A DNA stretch of 64,000 nucleotides from Halobellus litoreus (GTDB lineage: Archaea; Halobacteriota; Halobacteria; Halobacteriales; Haloferacaceae). The stretch is taken from positions 496,001-560,000 of the forward strand of contig NZ_JANHAW010000002.1 in NCBI RefSeq assembly GCF_024464595.1, written 5' to 3'. The notes beneath the pieces are model-generated. The model was not told the DNA's origin, did not search any database, and was given only the letters and a program-made list of their open reading frames with translations. The translations under genes and the position numbers were made by a program. Below are positions 52,305 to 63,298 of this stretch, in pieces; positions within the stretch are counted from its first letter, which is position 1; each line of letters opens with the position of its first letter.

Positions 52305-54473
52305 TTATTTTTCTTTGCGGGGGTCAGTTCCGTCTCCGCCGTCAGCCGCGCCGTGTTCCTCGGTGTCCGGGGCGCGATGGCCGTCGACGTCGTCGCTGTC
52401 GGTGGACGCTCTCTCCTCAGCGACTTCGTTCGCCGCTCTCTCCTCAGCGGCGTCGTCCGTTCCGCCTTCGGATCCGTCGCCGCCGGCCGTTCCGTCCTCT
52501 TCGGGCCGAGCGCTTCGCTCCCCACTGTCTCCGCCGCCGCTCGAAGACGCTCCGTTCGTCTCGGGGTGCTCCCCGTCAGCACCAGGCGGCACCGCATCGG
52601 AATCGACGGGTTCGCCGTTTCCGGTGCTCTCCACACGGTCGTCCGCCGTGGTTCCCGCGGACTCGGTCGCCTCCACGTCGTCACGGCGTGCACCATCGGC
52701 CGCGTCCGACAGCGCCTCCCGAACCGCCTCCCGATCGACCGTCCCGGAGACGGTCCGCGGCAGCGACTCCGAGACGGCGAGCGTCTTGGGCAGTTTGAAG
52801 CCGGCGAGTCGCTCGCGAGCGAATTCGAGCAGTCCGGCGCGGTCGACCGAATCGGCCTCGGGGACGACCATCGCCGACACGCGTTCGCCCCACTGGGCGT
52901 CCGGAACGCCGACGACGGCCGCCTCGCGGACCTCCGGATGCGAACTGAGGACGTCGACCACCTCGCCGGGTTCGACGTTCTCCCCGCCGGTGACGATGCG
53001 GTCGTCGAGGCGGTTCAACACCGTGATCGCCCCGCGGTCGTCGAGGACGCCGACGTCGCCGGTGTGCAGTCCGAACGGGCCGAAGGCCTCCGCGTTCGCC
53101 GCCTCGTTTCCGTAGTAGCCGGGGGTCACGGTCGGGCCGTCGACGACGAGTTCCCCGGGTTCGCCCGACGGGAGCGGCGTCCCCTCGTCGTCGACGACGG
53201 TCACCCCGGTGAGAAAGAGCGGCCGGCCGACGCTCTCGGGGTTCGCGAAGGCCTCTCTGGGACGCGCGGTGGCGACCTGCGAGGCGGTCTCGGTCATTCC
53301 GTACGTCGGATACACCGGGACCGAGTAGTTCCGGCACCGCTCGATGAGTTCCGTCGGGGCCGGCGCGCCGCCGAGCAGGACGACGCGAAGCGACTCCGAG
53401 AGCGTCCCCCGCCGGTCGAGCATCCGGCGGAGCATCGTCGGGACGAGCGAGACGGCGGTGGCCTCGTACCGTTCGAGGTCGTCCGCGGTCCCTCCGGCGT
53501 CGAATCCCTCGCGAAAGACGAGCGTCATCCCGTACAGGGGCATTCGCAGGACGGGCGCGATGCCGCCCATATGGTGCAGCGAGAGCGTCACCAACCATCG
53601 GTCGTCGGGGTCGAATCCGAGCCGGAAGACCGAGGAGACGGCGCTGGAAAGGAGGTTCCCGGTCGTCAGTTGGACCGGTTTCGGTGCGCCCGTCGTTCCG
53701 GACGTGAAGAGCACGAGTTGTCGGTCGTCGAGCGACCACTCCGCGGGCGAGACGGCCTCGGCGCGGACGCCGGAGAGGGGCTCTGCGACCTCCGTCAACG
53801 GCTCGTCGACAGTCAGTACGTGTGCGATACCTGTGGCCCGAGCCGCTCCGCCGGAAGCCTCAATCGTGGGATCCTGGCTCTCCTCAGCCGTAATGCCGTC
53901 CGTGTCGTCATCGTTGTCTGTCTCGTCATCGTTGTCTGTCTCGTCGTCGTCGTTGTCTGCCCCACTGTCGTCCGTCCCATCCGCGCCCTCGTCCCGTTCC
54001 GCTTCGACACCGCCCTCGTACGGTTCGCTGTCGGCCCCGGCGTCCGCTTCCGCACCGTCGGGCCCGGCGTCCGCACCCTTGCTATTGCCTTCGTCGTTCC
54101 CCGAACCGTCGGACGCGGCGCGTACGACGGCATCGACGACCGTCGCCTCGGTCTCGCCGCCGCAGACGACCGTCGAAACGTCCGCGGCGTCGATCTGCCC
54201 GGCCAGTTCCCGAGCGGTGAGCGACTCGCCCATCGGGACGAGCGTGACGCCGAGACGCATCGCCGCGTGGACGAGACAGACGTACTCGAGGCGTGAATCC
54301 AGTACCGCGCCGAGGTGCGTACCGGGACCGACGCCCGCGGCGGCGAGCCGGCCGGCGAGGTCGTCGACCAGCGTGTCGAGGTTCCCGAAGGTGTAGACGT
54401 CGCCCGTCGCTGCGGCGACGAGCGCCTCGCCGTCCGGCTCGATCTGAGCGCGGTGAGAGAGCCAATCGCGCAT
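52305..54473 (-). CDS. menE: o-Succinylbenzoate-CoA ligase-like acyl-CoA synthetase (MenE type)
   Basis: A 722-residue adenylate-forming enzyme. Motifs: VLFTSGTTGAPKPV (P-loop), YPTYGMTETASQVA, HTGDVGVLDDRG, DDRIVTGGENV and the C-terminal GTVDRE. The order fits MenE, which activates o-succinylbenzoate in menaquinone synthesis, but other acyl acids are possible as no other men genes are near. Two foreign acidic regions stand out: an insert at about 125-205 with DNDDDETD repeats and a 130-residue tail after the enzyme. Usual length is about 500. Confidence 0.8.
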   Translation of the reverse strand: MRDWLSHRAQIEPDGEALVAAATGDVYTFGNLDTLVDDLAGRLAAAGVGPGTHLGAVLDSRLEYVCLVHAAMRLGVTLVPMGESLTARELAGQIDAADVSTVVCGGETEATVVDAVVRAASDGSGNDEGNSKGADAGPDGAEADAGADSEPYEGGVEAERDEGADGTDDSGADNDDDETDNDDETDNDDDTDGITAEESQDPTIEASGGAARATGIAHVLTVDEPLTEVAEPLSGVRAEAVSPAEWSLDDRQLVLFTSGTTGAPKPVQLTTGNLLSSAVSSVFRLGFDPDDRWLVTLSLHHMGGIAPVLRMPLYGMTLVFREGFDAGGTADDLERYEATAVSLVPTMLRRMLDRRGTLSESLRVVLLGGAPAPTELIERCRNYSVPVYPTYGMTETASQVATARPREAFANPESVGRPLFLTGVTVVDDEGTPLPSGEPGELVVDGPTVTPGYYGNEAANAEAFGPFGLHTGDVGVLDDRGAITVLNRLDDRIVTGGENVEPGEVVDVLSSHPEVREAAVVGVPDAQWGERVSAMVVPEADSVDRAGLLEFARERLAGFKLPKTLAVSESLPRTVSGTVDREAVREALSDAADGARRDDVEATESAGTTADDRVESTGNGEPVDSDAVPPGADGEHPETNGASSSGGGDSGERSARPEEDGTAGGDGSEGGTDDAAEERAANEVAEERASTDSDDVDGHRAPDTEEHGAADGGDGTDPRKEK
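53905..53960 (-). repeat. 18-bp tandem repeat coding for an acidic Asp/Asn/Thr insert
   Basis: TCGTCATCGTTGTCTGTC occurs twice exactly (53905-53922, 53923-53940) and a third time with a 3-bp insertion. On the coding strand it gives DNDDETDNDDE-like peptides within the MenE-like gene. Replication slippage is the likely origin. Confidence 0.8.
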
Positions 54474-54575
54474 CGTCCGTACCTGAGCGGCGGCGGCCTA
54501 AACTGTACCCCTGTCGATCTTCGGGATCGGACGACCGGTCCGTGTCGCTGCGGCTGGCGGGGACCGGGCCGATCC

Positions 54576-54977
54576 TCACGTCCGCTCGCCGCGCTGGACG
54601 TACTCGACGAGGACACCGCCGGTCGACTTGGGGTGTAGAAAGGCGACTTCGTGGCCCCAGGCACCCGGTCTGGGCTCCTCGTCGACGAGTTCGACGCCGA
54701 CGTTCCGCGCTCTGTCCAGAGCGGCGCCGACGTCGTCGGTCCGGAGCGCGACGTGGTGGATCCCGGGACCCCGACGGTCGAGAAACCGGGCTATCGTGCC
54801 GTCCTCGGCGGGTTCGAGAAGCTCGAAGTAGCCCCCGTCGAGTTCGAGAAACCGGACGGCCATCCCGTCGAAGGTCTCCTCGTGGACCACGGAGGCGTCG
54901 AAGAGCGCCTCGAACGTCGCCGCGAGGTCGGCCCCGTCGGTCGTCGCGATCCCCACGTGATCGAACGCCATCGTCAT
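54576..54977 (-). CDS. mce: Methylmalonyl-CoA epimerase
   Basis: A 133-residue VOC-fold protein. FDHVGIATTD gives the first metal His, HHVALRTDDVGAAL the second, and VLVEYVQ the Glu. It converts (S)- to (R)-methylmalonyl-CoA. The mutase large subunit gene stands 107 bp upstream on the same strand, which confirms the role. Confidence 0.92.
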   Translation of the reverse strand: MTMAFDHVGIATTDGADLAATFEALFDASVVHEETFDGMAVRFLELDGGYFELLEPAEDGTIARFLDRRGPGIHHVALRTDDVGAALDRARNVGVELVDEEPRPGAWGHEVAFLHPKSTGGVLVEYVQRGERT

Positions 54978-55084
54978 ACGCGAACCGTCGCGGGAACGGG
55001 AGATAAACGTGGTCCCGAGTGGACCTCGTGGCCGTCGTCAACGCCGTCCCCGCGGTCGGCGGCGGTCTCGGAGAACCGCCGCCG

Positions 55085-56761
<1,677 letters not shown>

Positions 56762-56884
56762 ACTCGATGATGAGCGTCCGCCGGGTATTGAAGCTGTCCG
56801 ACGGGTCCGCACCCGCCCGGTGCGGCCGTTCGATCGCGGAGCGAAGGGAACAGGTCCATTACGGAAGCCGACGAACGGCGATCC

Positions 56885-57352
56885 ATGTCCGAAGAAGTCG
56901 ACCCCGACCGAGTCCGCGGCGGTCAGATGACCGACGCGGAGATTGACGCCTTCCTGCAGGAACAGGGGGCCGGCGTGCTCTCCCTGGCCGACGGCGGTCG
57001 GGCGTACGCCGTCCCGATCTCGTTCGGGTACGAGCGGGGCCGCGCCGTGTTCGCCTACTGGCAGTTCAGGCCCGACAGTCAGAAGGTCGCCTACAGCGAG
57101 GCGACGGAGCGTGCGTGTCTGGCGGTGTACGACATCGAATCCCAGCGCGACTGGCAGAGCGTGCTGGCGTTCGGCCCGCTTCGGGAACTCACCACCGGCG
57201 AGTGGGGCGACGTGGGCGAACTGCTCGACGAGAACGCGTGGTCGCCTGACCTCACTGGCGTCGGCCGGCGACAGCTCTCGATCGTCGGCTACGAGATGGA
57301 GATCGAGGACGTGACCGGCCTGCAGCGCCGGCCCGAGGCGGCGGGGGAGTGA
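56885..57352 (+). CDS. Pyridoxamine 5'-phosphate oxidase-family flavin protein
   Basis: A 155-residue protein. [20 protein letters not shown] begins the split-barrel domain, followed by [19 protein letters not shown] and [14 protein letters not shown]. It is the common haloarchaeal type that binds FMN or F420. Substrate unknown. It is divergent from the mutase gene. Confidence 0.88.
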   Translation: MSEEVDPDRVRGGQMTDAEIDAFLQEQGAGVLSLADGGRAYAVPISFGYERGRAVFAYWQFRPDSQKVAYSEATERACLAVYDIESQRDWQSVLAFGPLRELTTGEWGDVGELLDENAWSPDLTGVGRRQLSIVGYEMEIEDVTGLQRRPEAAGE

Positions 57353-57487
57353 CGCGGAGTACGGAGACGGGACCCGCAGTGCGACCGTCGCTGACGCGGT
57401 GACTCCAACCGGGTCGACGAGGCGATTCACCTGCCCGACGCGCGTTCGCCACGCTTTTGCTATCGGCCGCCCTCGCATCGAGCAACT

Positions 57488-57883
57488 ATGTTTGGCGGAG
57501 GCGGTATGAACCCGCGGAAGATGCAGCAGATGATGGAACAGATGGGAATCGACGTCACCGAACTCGACGTCGAAGAGGTCGTCATCAAGACGGCCGACGA
57601 GGACCTCGTGTTCTCCGACGCGCAGGTGACCCGGATGGACGCCCAGGGCCAGCAGACCTACCAGGTCGTCGGCGAACCGGAGTCCCGGGCGTCGACGGCC
57701 GGCGACTCCGCTGACTCGACGAGCGAACTCGAAGGCGACGCCGGGGAGAGCGAGGACGAGGGGATCCCGGAGGAGGACGTCGAACTCGTCGCCCAGAAGG
57801 CCGGAGTCGGCTCCGAAACGGCCCGCGAAGCGCTCGAAGCGACCAACGGCGACCTGGCGGCAGCCATCGCTCGGCTGGAGTGA
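57488..57883 (+). CDS. nac: Nascent polypeptide-associated complex protein
   Basis: A 131-residue protein. It begins [20 protein letters not shown], holds the NAC domain ([20 protein letters not shown] with YQVVG), an acidic linker and a UBA domain ([20 protein letters not shown]). It binds emerging chains at the ribosome exit. The next gene starts within its stop (GTGA), as usual for NAC and TrmI. Confidence 0.95.
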   Translation: MFGGGGMNPRKMQQMMEQMGIDVTELDVEEVVIKTADEDLVFSDAQVTRMDAQGQQTYQVVGEPESRASTAGDSADSTSELEGDAGESEDEGIPEEDVELVAQKAGVGSETAREALEATNGDLAAAIARLE

Positions 57884-58611
57884 GCTTTCTCCTCGTCCAC
57901 GACGACCGGGAGTACCTCCGCGCGCCGGGCGACGAACTGCAGACCGATCTCGGCGTCTTAGACGTCCCCGAAGACGCCGAACCCGGCGACGTCTTGGAGA
58001 CGCATCTGGGCGAACCGTTCGTCGTCCGCCGGCTCCGCGGCCCGGACCTGTTCAACCACTTCGAGCGGACGGGCGCGCCGATGATGCCCCGTGACGTCGG
58101 GCTCATCGTCGGTCACACCGGCATCGCCGCGGGCGACCGCGTGCTCGACGCCGGAACCGGAACGGGCGTCCTCGCCGCCTACCTCGGGCGGATGCACGCC
58201 GACGTGGTCTCCTACGAGATCGATCCCGACTTCGCCGAGGTCGCCCGCGAGAACATGCGACTGGCGGGCGTCGAAGACCGGGTCGACGTCAGGACGGGCG
58301 ACCTCGCGGCGGAACTCGACGCCGCCGTCGGCGACGGGCCGTTCGACGCGCTAACGCTCGACACCGGCGACGCCCCCGACGTCGTGGCTCGCGCGCCGGA
58401 CCTCCTCGCCGCCGGCGGCCACGTCGCGGTCTACTCGCCGTTCGTCGAGAACAGCCGCGAGTCGGTGCGGGCCGCCCGCGAGGCCGGCCTCGTCGACGTC
58501 GAGACCTACGAGACGATCCAGCGGGAGATGGACTTCGGCGAACGCGGCTCCCGGCCCTCGACGGCGGGCGTCGGTCACACTGGCTATCTGACCTTCGCGC
58601 GGAACGAGTGA
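57880..58611 (+). CDS. trmI: tRNA (adenine-N1)-methyltransferase TrmI
   Basis: A 243-residue enzyme with a GTG start that overlaps the nac stop. The N-terminal part is a small barrel; [20 protein letters not shown] precedes the SAM motif [17 protein letters not shown], and [18 protein letters not shown] follows. The family methylates A57/A58 of tRNA. Linked to translation with nac. Confidence 0.93.
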   Translation: MSFLLVHDDREYLRAPGDELQTDLGVLDVPEDAEPGDVLETHLGEPFVVRRLRGPDLFNHFERTGAPMMPRDVGLIVGHTGIAAGDRVLDAGTGTGVLAAYLGRMHADVVSYEIDPDFAEVARENMRLAGVEDRVDVRTGDLAAELDAAVGDGPFDALTLDTGDAPDVVARAPDLLAAGGHVAVYSPFVENSRESVRAAREAGLVDVETYETIQREMDFGERGSRPSTAGVGHTGYLTFARNE

Positions 58612-58692
58612 CTACCCGTTCGGACGCTTCGCGCGCCCCGACACCTCTTCTATCCCGGATTTTGGCCGCTCCGACGACACGTCGAATCCGCC

Positions 58693-59292
58693 CTACCGGA
58701 TCGACCGCAGCATCGAGAACAGGTCGTCGCGAGCGGCTTCGGGATCGAACGACTCGGGGTCGGGGACCGAGAGCGGATACGCGCCGCCGCCGAGGAGGAA
58801 CTCGCCGTCTCCCCCCGCCCACGCCGCGAAGTACGCCTCGACCGGCACCGACCGGTCGTCGAAGCGAACGCTGGCGCGGTAGCGCGTCGCCTCTGTCGTC
58901 GGGCGACCGGAGTCCCCGCTCGCGCGAGCGGGGGCGTCCTGACCCGCTCCGAGATCGAACCGTCGGCTGTCGGCGCGGTCGATCGACTCGAAGCCCCGCT
59001 CTGCGAGCACGTCGACGAACCGCGAGTTGGCGCGATCGGTGACCAACGCAGAGAGCGCCCGCGACGGCGGGTTCGCCGGGCGGATTCGGAGCCGACTCGC
59101 GAAGACGAACCGCCACGTCGCCGCCGTGTCGGTCACGTCGGCGAGACGCTCGCGAAGGGCCACGTCCTCGTAGATCCGCGTGTTCGCGGTGACGGTCACG
59201 ACGCGAACGTCGAACGGCGTCGTGAGCTCCTCCGAGACGAGTCGCCAGCCGTCGGGGACGTCGAGCGTCGGCGGCGGGACGTCGAGAGACAC
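58693..59292 (-). CDS. Conserved haloarchaeal protein of unknown function
   Basis: A 199-residue soluble protein starting MSLDVPPPTLDVPDGWRLVS. The middle (RFVFASRLRIRPANPPSRAL, then SRFVDVLAERGFESI) and a late GGDGEFLLGGGAYPLSVPD are seen. No cysteines, signal or membrane helix. It is divergent from the UbiA gene. Not recognised. Confidence 0.65.
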   Translation of the reverse strand: MSLDVPPPTLDVPDGWRLVSEELTTPFDVRVVTVTANTRIYEDVALRERLADVTDTAATWRFVFASRLRIRPANPPSRALSALVTDRANSRFVDVLAERGFESIDRADSRRFDLGAGQDAPARASGDSGRPTTEATRYRASVRFDDRSVPVEAYFAAWAGGDGEFLLGGGAYPLSVPDPESFDPEAARDDLFSMLRSIR

Positions 59293-59444
59293 AGTGACAG
59301 GTGGACGGCGCGGAACTTATACTGTCGGACGGTATCGGCGGGGTCGGTCGTCTGCACCCCCGGACGACAGGCCGCTCGAACGGCTTCGAGTCCCGGATCC
59401 GCTCGCTGACCAACCCTTTTGCGATCCGAGTTCGTGTTAGTGAT

Positions 59445-60605
59445 ATGGCAATCGCACGCCACGGAACGGGTTCCCGAGCGGCCGCCGCGGCGCTGGCCTC
59501 GCAGGTCCATCCGGTCTTTATGCTCCCGCCGCTCGCCGCGAGCGTCTTCGGGGCGGTCCTGGCGGGGCGGTTCGCGCCCGCCGCGCTCGGACTTCACGCC
59601 GCCGCCACCTTCTTCGCGGTCTATACGGCGCACCTGAAGGACGGCTACGTCGATTTCTACCGGCGCGGAGAAGACGACGACCACCCGCTGACGGAAGCGG
59701 GCTGCCGGTGGGCGCTGGCCGGCGCGACGCTCTGGTTCGTCGCCGTGACTGGGGCGCTCGGGGTCGTCGCCGGCCCCGTGACGGCCCTGCTCACGGCCCC
59801 GATGTGGGTCCTCGGCTACCTCCACGCCCCGCAGTCTGACACCAACCCGGTGACCACGACCCTCGGGTATCCGAGCGGCATCGCGCTGGCGATCGTCGGC
59901 GGGCACCACGCCCAGTTCGGTGCGGTCGCCGTCGAACCGCTCGCGTTCGGCCTCGTCTTTCTCGTCGCGCTCGCCGGCGTGAAGATCATCGACGACTCGA
60001 CCGACTACGCGTACGATCGGTCCATCGCGAAGCGGACGGTCGCGGTGGCACTCGGCGTTCGCCGCGCTCGGCGACTGGCCTACGCGCTGCTGTACGCCGG
60101 GTTCACGCTCGTCCTCGTCTTCGCCGTCGACGGCGTGTTTCCCCCTTCGAGTCCGCTCGCGGCCGTCGCGTTCGGCCTCGTCGCCGTCGCCGCGGCGGGT
60201 GCCGGCCCGTCGGTGGCGACGATGCTGCTCGTGCGGGGCGCGTACGTGTTTCTCGCGGGCCTCGTCGTCGCCGTCTGGTTCCGGCCGCTGTCGGGCCTCC
60301 CGCTCCCCGACATCGGCGTGCTCGGTCCCTACACCTATCTTGCGACAGAGGTGGTGTTCGGCGGCATGGCGCTGGCGCTGCTCCGACGGGCCGACGCCGT
60401 GTGGCGAGCGGCGCGCACCGTCCTCGCGCTGTATCCCATCGCCTTCGTCTGGGACTGGTACACGCTAACGGTCGGCGTGTTCGCCATTCCGCTCCGAACC
60501 GGCGTCGACGTCGCCGGGATCCCCCTCGAAGAGCACCTGTTTATGGTCGTCGTGCCCGCGCTCGTCGTGGGCGTCCACGAGACGCTCTCGGTCCCGAAGG
60601 ACTGA
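59445..60605 (+). CDS. UbiA-family prenyltransferase fused to a lycopene-cyclase-like domain
   Basis: About 386 residues, with around ten helices, from the ATG at 59445. The N-terminal UbiA half has an Asp-rich region (LKDGYVDFYRRGEDDDH) and a second one (KIIDDSTDYAYDRSI). The C-terminal 120 residues have WDWYTLTVGVFAIPLRTGVD followed by GIPLEEHLFMVVVPALVVGV, the signature of the heterodimeric (CrtYc/d) type lycopene cyclase. This suggests a role in bacterioruberin or retinal carotenoids. The exact reaction is open. Confidence 0.82.
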   Translation: MAIARHGTGSRAAAAALASQVHPVFMLPPLAASVFGAVLAGRFAPAALGLHAAATFFAVYTAHLKDGYVDFYRRGEDDDHPLTEAGCRWALAGATLWFVAVTGALGVVAGPVTALLTAPMWVLGYLHAPQSDTNPVTTTLGYPSGIALAIVGGHHAQFGAVAVEPLAFGLVFLVALAGVKIIDDSTDYAYDRSIAKRTVAVALGVRRARRLAYALLYAGFTLVLVFAVDGVFPPSSPLAAVAFGLVAVAAAGAGPSVATMLLVRGAYVFLAGLVVAVWFRPLSGLPLPDIGVLGPYTYLATEVVFGGMALALLRRADAVWRAARTVLALYPIAFVWDWYTLTVGVFAIPLRTGVDVAGIPLEEHLFMVVVPALVVGVHETLSVPKD

Positions 60606-60661
60606 TTCGTCACCGTCGGCGCGAGCAGGGGATTCGGCCGGTCCAGCCCCGCCGACGGCTC

Positions 60662-60743
60662 ATACTGAATACTCTCGTCTCTTCCCGCCGAGCGCCACTC
60701 CCGTTGACGGCGCTCGGCGGGAAGAAGTGAGAGTAATCAGTAT
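60662..60743 (+). repeat. 82-bp near-perfect inverted repeat (35-bp arms, 12-nt loop)
   Basis: Left arm 60662-60696 and right arm 60709-60743 match at 31 of 35 places, with an inner 17-bp perfect part (CTTCCCGCCGAGCGCC region). It fills the gap between the UbiA stop and the TFS stop on the other strand. It may be a bidirectional terminator or a small mobile (MITE-like) hairpin. Confidence 0.8.
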
Positions 60744-61066
60744 CAGTGGTCGTCCTCGCGCCACTTGTGGCCGCACTCGACGCAGGTGAAGAATCGGGTC
60801 TCGGACTCGTCGGCAGATCGGATCTGTTTCATCTCGTAGCGCGCGCGGTCGTGTCCGCACTCGGGGCAGATGACCGTCGTCGTGGGACCGATCTCCGCGT
60901 CGTCGACGTCGGACATATCCACGACCTCGCTGTCCTCGCGCTCCGCCGTCGAGGTCATCTCGGCCTCCTTGGCCGCGTCGCGGGGTTTCTCGTATCCGCA
61001 ACTCCCGCAGACCCAGACGTCGCCGTCGGTCTTCATCATCGAGCCGCATTCGTCGCAGAACTCCAT
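60743..61066 (-). CDS. tfs: Transcription elongation/cleavage factor TFS
   Basis: A 107-residue protein with two zinc ribbons: FCDECGSMM ... WVCGSCGYEKP near the start and VICPECGHDRARY ... FTCVECGHKW at the end. The acidic hairpin RSADESETRFF has the Asp-Glu pair that triggers RNA cleavage in RNA polymerase. The stop codon lies at the edge of the 82-bp hairpin. Confidence 0.95.
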   Translation of the reverse strand: MEFCDECGSMMKTDGDVWVCGSCGYEKPRDAAKEAEMTSTAEREDSEVVDMSDVDDAEIGPTTTVICPECGHDRARYEMKQIRSADESETRFFTCVECGHKWREDDH

Positions 61067-61211
61067 TATACCCCGACGGAAGACGCTTCACAGACTTAAA
61101 CAACCGGATCGAACGCGCACCGGACCCGTCTCGCTGCGTCGAGGCCGACGGGGCAAGTCGTTCTCCGACGAATGTTGAAACGTCTTAGTACCGGCGTGCG
61201 AACGACGGGGT

Positions 61212-61733
61212 GTGACAGAGAATCGAGCCCTCTCGGAGGAGGCCAAAGAACGGCTCGCCGACGTCGTCCGCCTACAGCCGACGAAGAACAAGGAACTGCA
61301 GGAGCGGTGGGGGATGGACTCCGGAAGCGAGGTCCACCAGTACCTCGAAAGCGAACTCAAGGACTACTACTACCGCGACGACAACAGCCTCATCCGCGCG
61401 TCGGACGAGGCGGCCGACCTCGTCGACGTCGAGCCCGGCGTCGAGGGCGGCGACGAAGCGGGCGGCGGCGTCCCCTCGGTGATCCGGGTGCCGAAGCTCG
61501 AAGCGCGGGTGTTCGAGGTCCTCGCCGGCCCCGAAGAACGATCGGAGAGCGTCGTGAGCGTCCTCAACAAAGTCCGCGACGCGTTCGACGAGGACCCGCC
61601 GGTCGACGACGTCCGCGGGGCGCTGCAGAGCCTCCGCCGGAAGGGGGCCGTCGAAGTGATCTACCGGACGGTACCGACCTTCCGCCTCGCCGCCCCCCGG
61701 GCGGAAATCGACGTCGAAGTGACGGACTCGTGA
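61212..61733 (+). CDS. DUF5797 family protein
   Basis: A 173-residue protein from a GTG at 61212. It begins LSEEAKERLADVVRLQPTKN with a winged-helix look (KELQERWGMDSGSEVHQYLE), then an acidic linker and a second winged-helix-like part (VLNKVRDAFDEDPPVDDVRG). It fits the haloarchaeal DUF5797 family. DNA or RNA binding is likely, but not shown. Confidence 0.8.
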   Translation: MTENRALSEEAKERLADVVRLQPTKNKELQERWGMDSGSEVHQYLESELKDYYYRDDNSLIRASDEAADLVDVEPGVEGGDEAGGGVPSVIRVPKLEARVFEVLAGPEERSESVVSVLNKVRDAFDEDPPVDDVRGALQSLRRKGAVEVIYRTVPTFRLAAPRAEIDVEVTDS

Positions 61734-61789
61734 CGACAGCGGGGTGAGTGACACCCGGCGTGGCCGGTCGTCCGTCGAGCCGCGACCCG

Positions 61790-62818
61790 TCAGTCGGTGT
61801 CGATCGCTCGCTCCCGAACGTCCGCGCGTCGCCGGCGGAGCAACCGCTTGATCCCCTTTCCGGGCCCGCCCTCGATGGGCCACCCGCGGCTCCGCCAGGC
61901 GGGCGGTTCGGGTTCGAACTCCGGACACGACCCCGCGCACTCGGCCGCGGTCTGCGACCGGCGCTTCGCGGCGCAGTGCGGGACGAGCGCGCGACCGAAT
62001 CGCCGGAGCTCGAAGTGGCGGCAGTCGGGCCGCATCGTCTCGTGGTAGGAGCGCCAGCCCCGGCCGTAGGCGCGCTCGGCGAGTTCGAGGCGTCGCCGCC
62101 GCCGCTCCGCGTCGCGTCCGGCGTCGGCGGGCGTCACCTCGCTGGGATACCACTCGACCGTGCCGGTGGGATCGGGTTCGGCCCCCTCTGCCTCGCCGGC
62201 CGCACCGACGTCGTCGTCGAACGAGAGCGTCAGGATGCCCACGTCGACGGGCAGATCCTCGAGGAGCGCCGGTTCGATGCGGCTCCCGGTGGACTCGGTC
62301 GCCACCCACACCTCGTCGGCGAGGGCGGTCTCGACGTCGTGCTCCAACTGTCCGGAGAGCGCCCGCGCCGCCGACGCGTCGAGGTCGGGCTTGTTCTCGA
62401 CCGCGACGATCCGCCGGACCCAGTCGGGATACGGCGCGACGCGTCTGATCTCGATCCGGTTGCCCCGCCGCCGCGTCTCGACGACCTCGCGGTCGGCCGC
62501 GCGGTGGACGGCGGCGCGGACGTAGCGCCACGGGTACCCCGGATGCGGTAGCGCGTCCCGGTACCACGACCACTCGGCGGGGGCGTTGCGGACGACGTGC
62601 AGGAGGTCCGAATCCAGTTCGCGCTCGCCGAAACGCCGGCGGGCCGCGAGACCCTCGGGGTCGCACTCGACGACGACAGTGTCCCAGCGACGCTCCCGGG
62701 TGCCGAGCTGTCGGGAGACGAGGACGGCGCTCCGGCGGGTCGACTCGGGCGGCCACGACGTCTCCACCCAGCGACAGACGAGTAGCTCGAATCCGAACTC
62801 GGCGTCTCCGGGGTACAC
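61790..62818 (-). CDS. DUF5787 family protein with nuclease-like and four-cysteine signatures
   Basis: A 342-residue protein. PDWVRRIVAVENKPD (131-145) offers Pro-Asp...Glu-x-Lys (132, 141, 143), followed by a Gln (157), as in PD-(D/E)xK nucleases. The C-terminal part has Cys266, Cys282, Cys294 and Cys298 (DCRHFE, HCAAK, ECAGSCPEF), reminiscent of the Fe-S clusters of Cas4 and AddB. The tail is strongly basic. No function is known to me for this family; a nuclease in repair is a reasonable guess. It follows the NUDIX gene on the same strand by 18 bp. Confidence 0.75.
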   Translation of the reverse strand: MYPGDAEFGFELLVCRWVETSWPPESTRRSAVLVSRQLGTRERRWDTVVVECDPEGLAARRRFGERELDSDLLHVVRNAPAEWSWYRDALPHPGYPWRYVRAAVHRAADREVVETRRRGNRIEIRRVAPYPDWVRRIVAVENKPDLDASAARALSGQLEHDVETALADEVWVATESTGSRIEPALLEDLPVDVGILTLSFDDDVGAAGEAEGAEPDPTGTVEWYPSEVTPADAGRDAERRRRRLELAERAYGRGWRSYHETMRPDCRHFELRRFGRALVPHCAAKRRSQTAAECAGSCPEFEPEPPAWRSRGWPIEGGPGKGIKRLLRRRRADVRERAIDTD

Positions 62819-62836
62819 GGGTGTCGACTCCGGCGT

Positions 62837-63298
62837 CTACGCGAGGTACTTCCCGTCCTCGGCCTCGCCGTTCTCCGCGGCCAGTTGATCCAGGTACTCG
62901 TGGGCCCGCTCGAATATCTCGCGGGGACCGTCCTGCGTGATCGTGTTGAGCGCCTGCTCGTAGTCGCGCCACTGGAGGTCGCGGTGTTCGTTCGAGAGCT
63001 CGGCGCTCGCCTCGAAGGAGCGCGCGATGAACAGGTGAACGGTCTTGTGGATCGTCTTGCCGTTGGCCTCGAAGACGTAGTCGTACTCCTCGCGGAACCC
63101 GTCGATGAGGCGGAAATCCTCGATCCCCGCCTCCTCTTTCACTTCACGAATCGCCGTCTGCTGGAGCTCCTCTTCGCCCTCGACCCCGCCTTTGGGGAAC
63201 TCCCAGTCCCCCGGTCGGCTCTTCAGGAGCAAATACTCCCGTTCGCCGCGGGTGTCGCGGAAGAGGATCGCTCCAGCGCTTACCGCTTCCACTGTCAT
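62837..63298 (-). CDS. NUDIX hydrolase, diadenosine-tetraphosphatase-like
   Basis: A 153-residue protein. It begins SAGAILFRDTRGEREYLLLK and contains the full Nudix box GGVEGEEELQQTAIREVKEE-AG (about 37-58). The layout fits bis(5'-nucleosyl)-tetraphosphatases of the Ap4A type. An added C-terminal segment contains HEYLDQLAAENGEAEDGKYL. Likely co-transcribed with the DUF5787 gene. Confidence 0.9.
   Translation of the reverse strand: MTVEAVSAGAILFRDTRGEREYLLLKSRPGDWEFPKGGVEGEEELQQTAIREVKEEAGIEDFRLIDGFREEYDYVFEANGKTIHKTVHLFIARSFEASAELSNEHRDLQWRDYEQALNTITQDGPREIFERAHEYLDQLAAENGEAEDGKYLA

Noticed and set aside
56762-57478. N-terminal extension of the mutase frame
   Set aside because: It is antisense to the PPOX-family gene; relatives of the mutase start at the MFDPDDL site.
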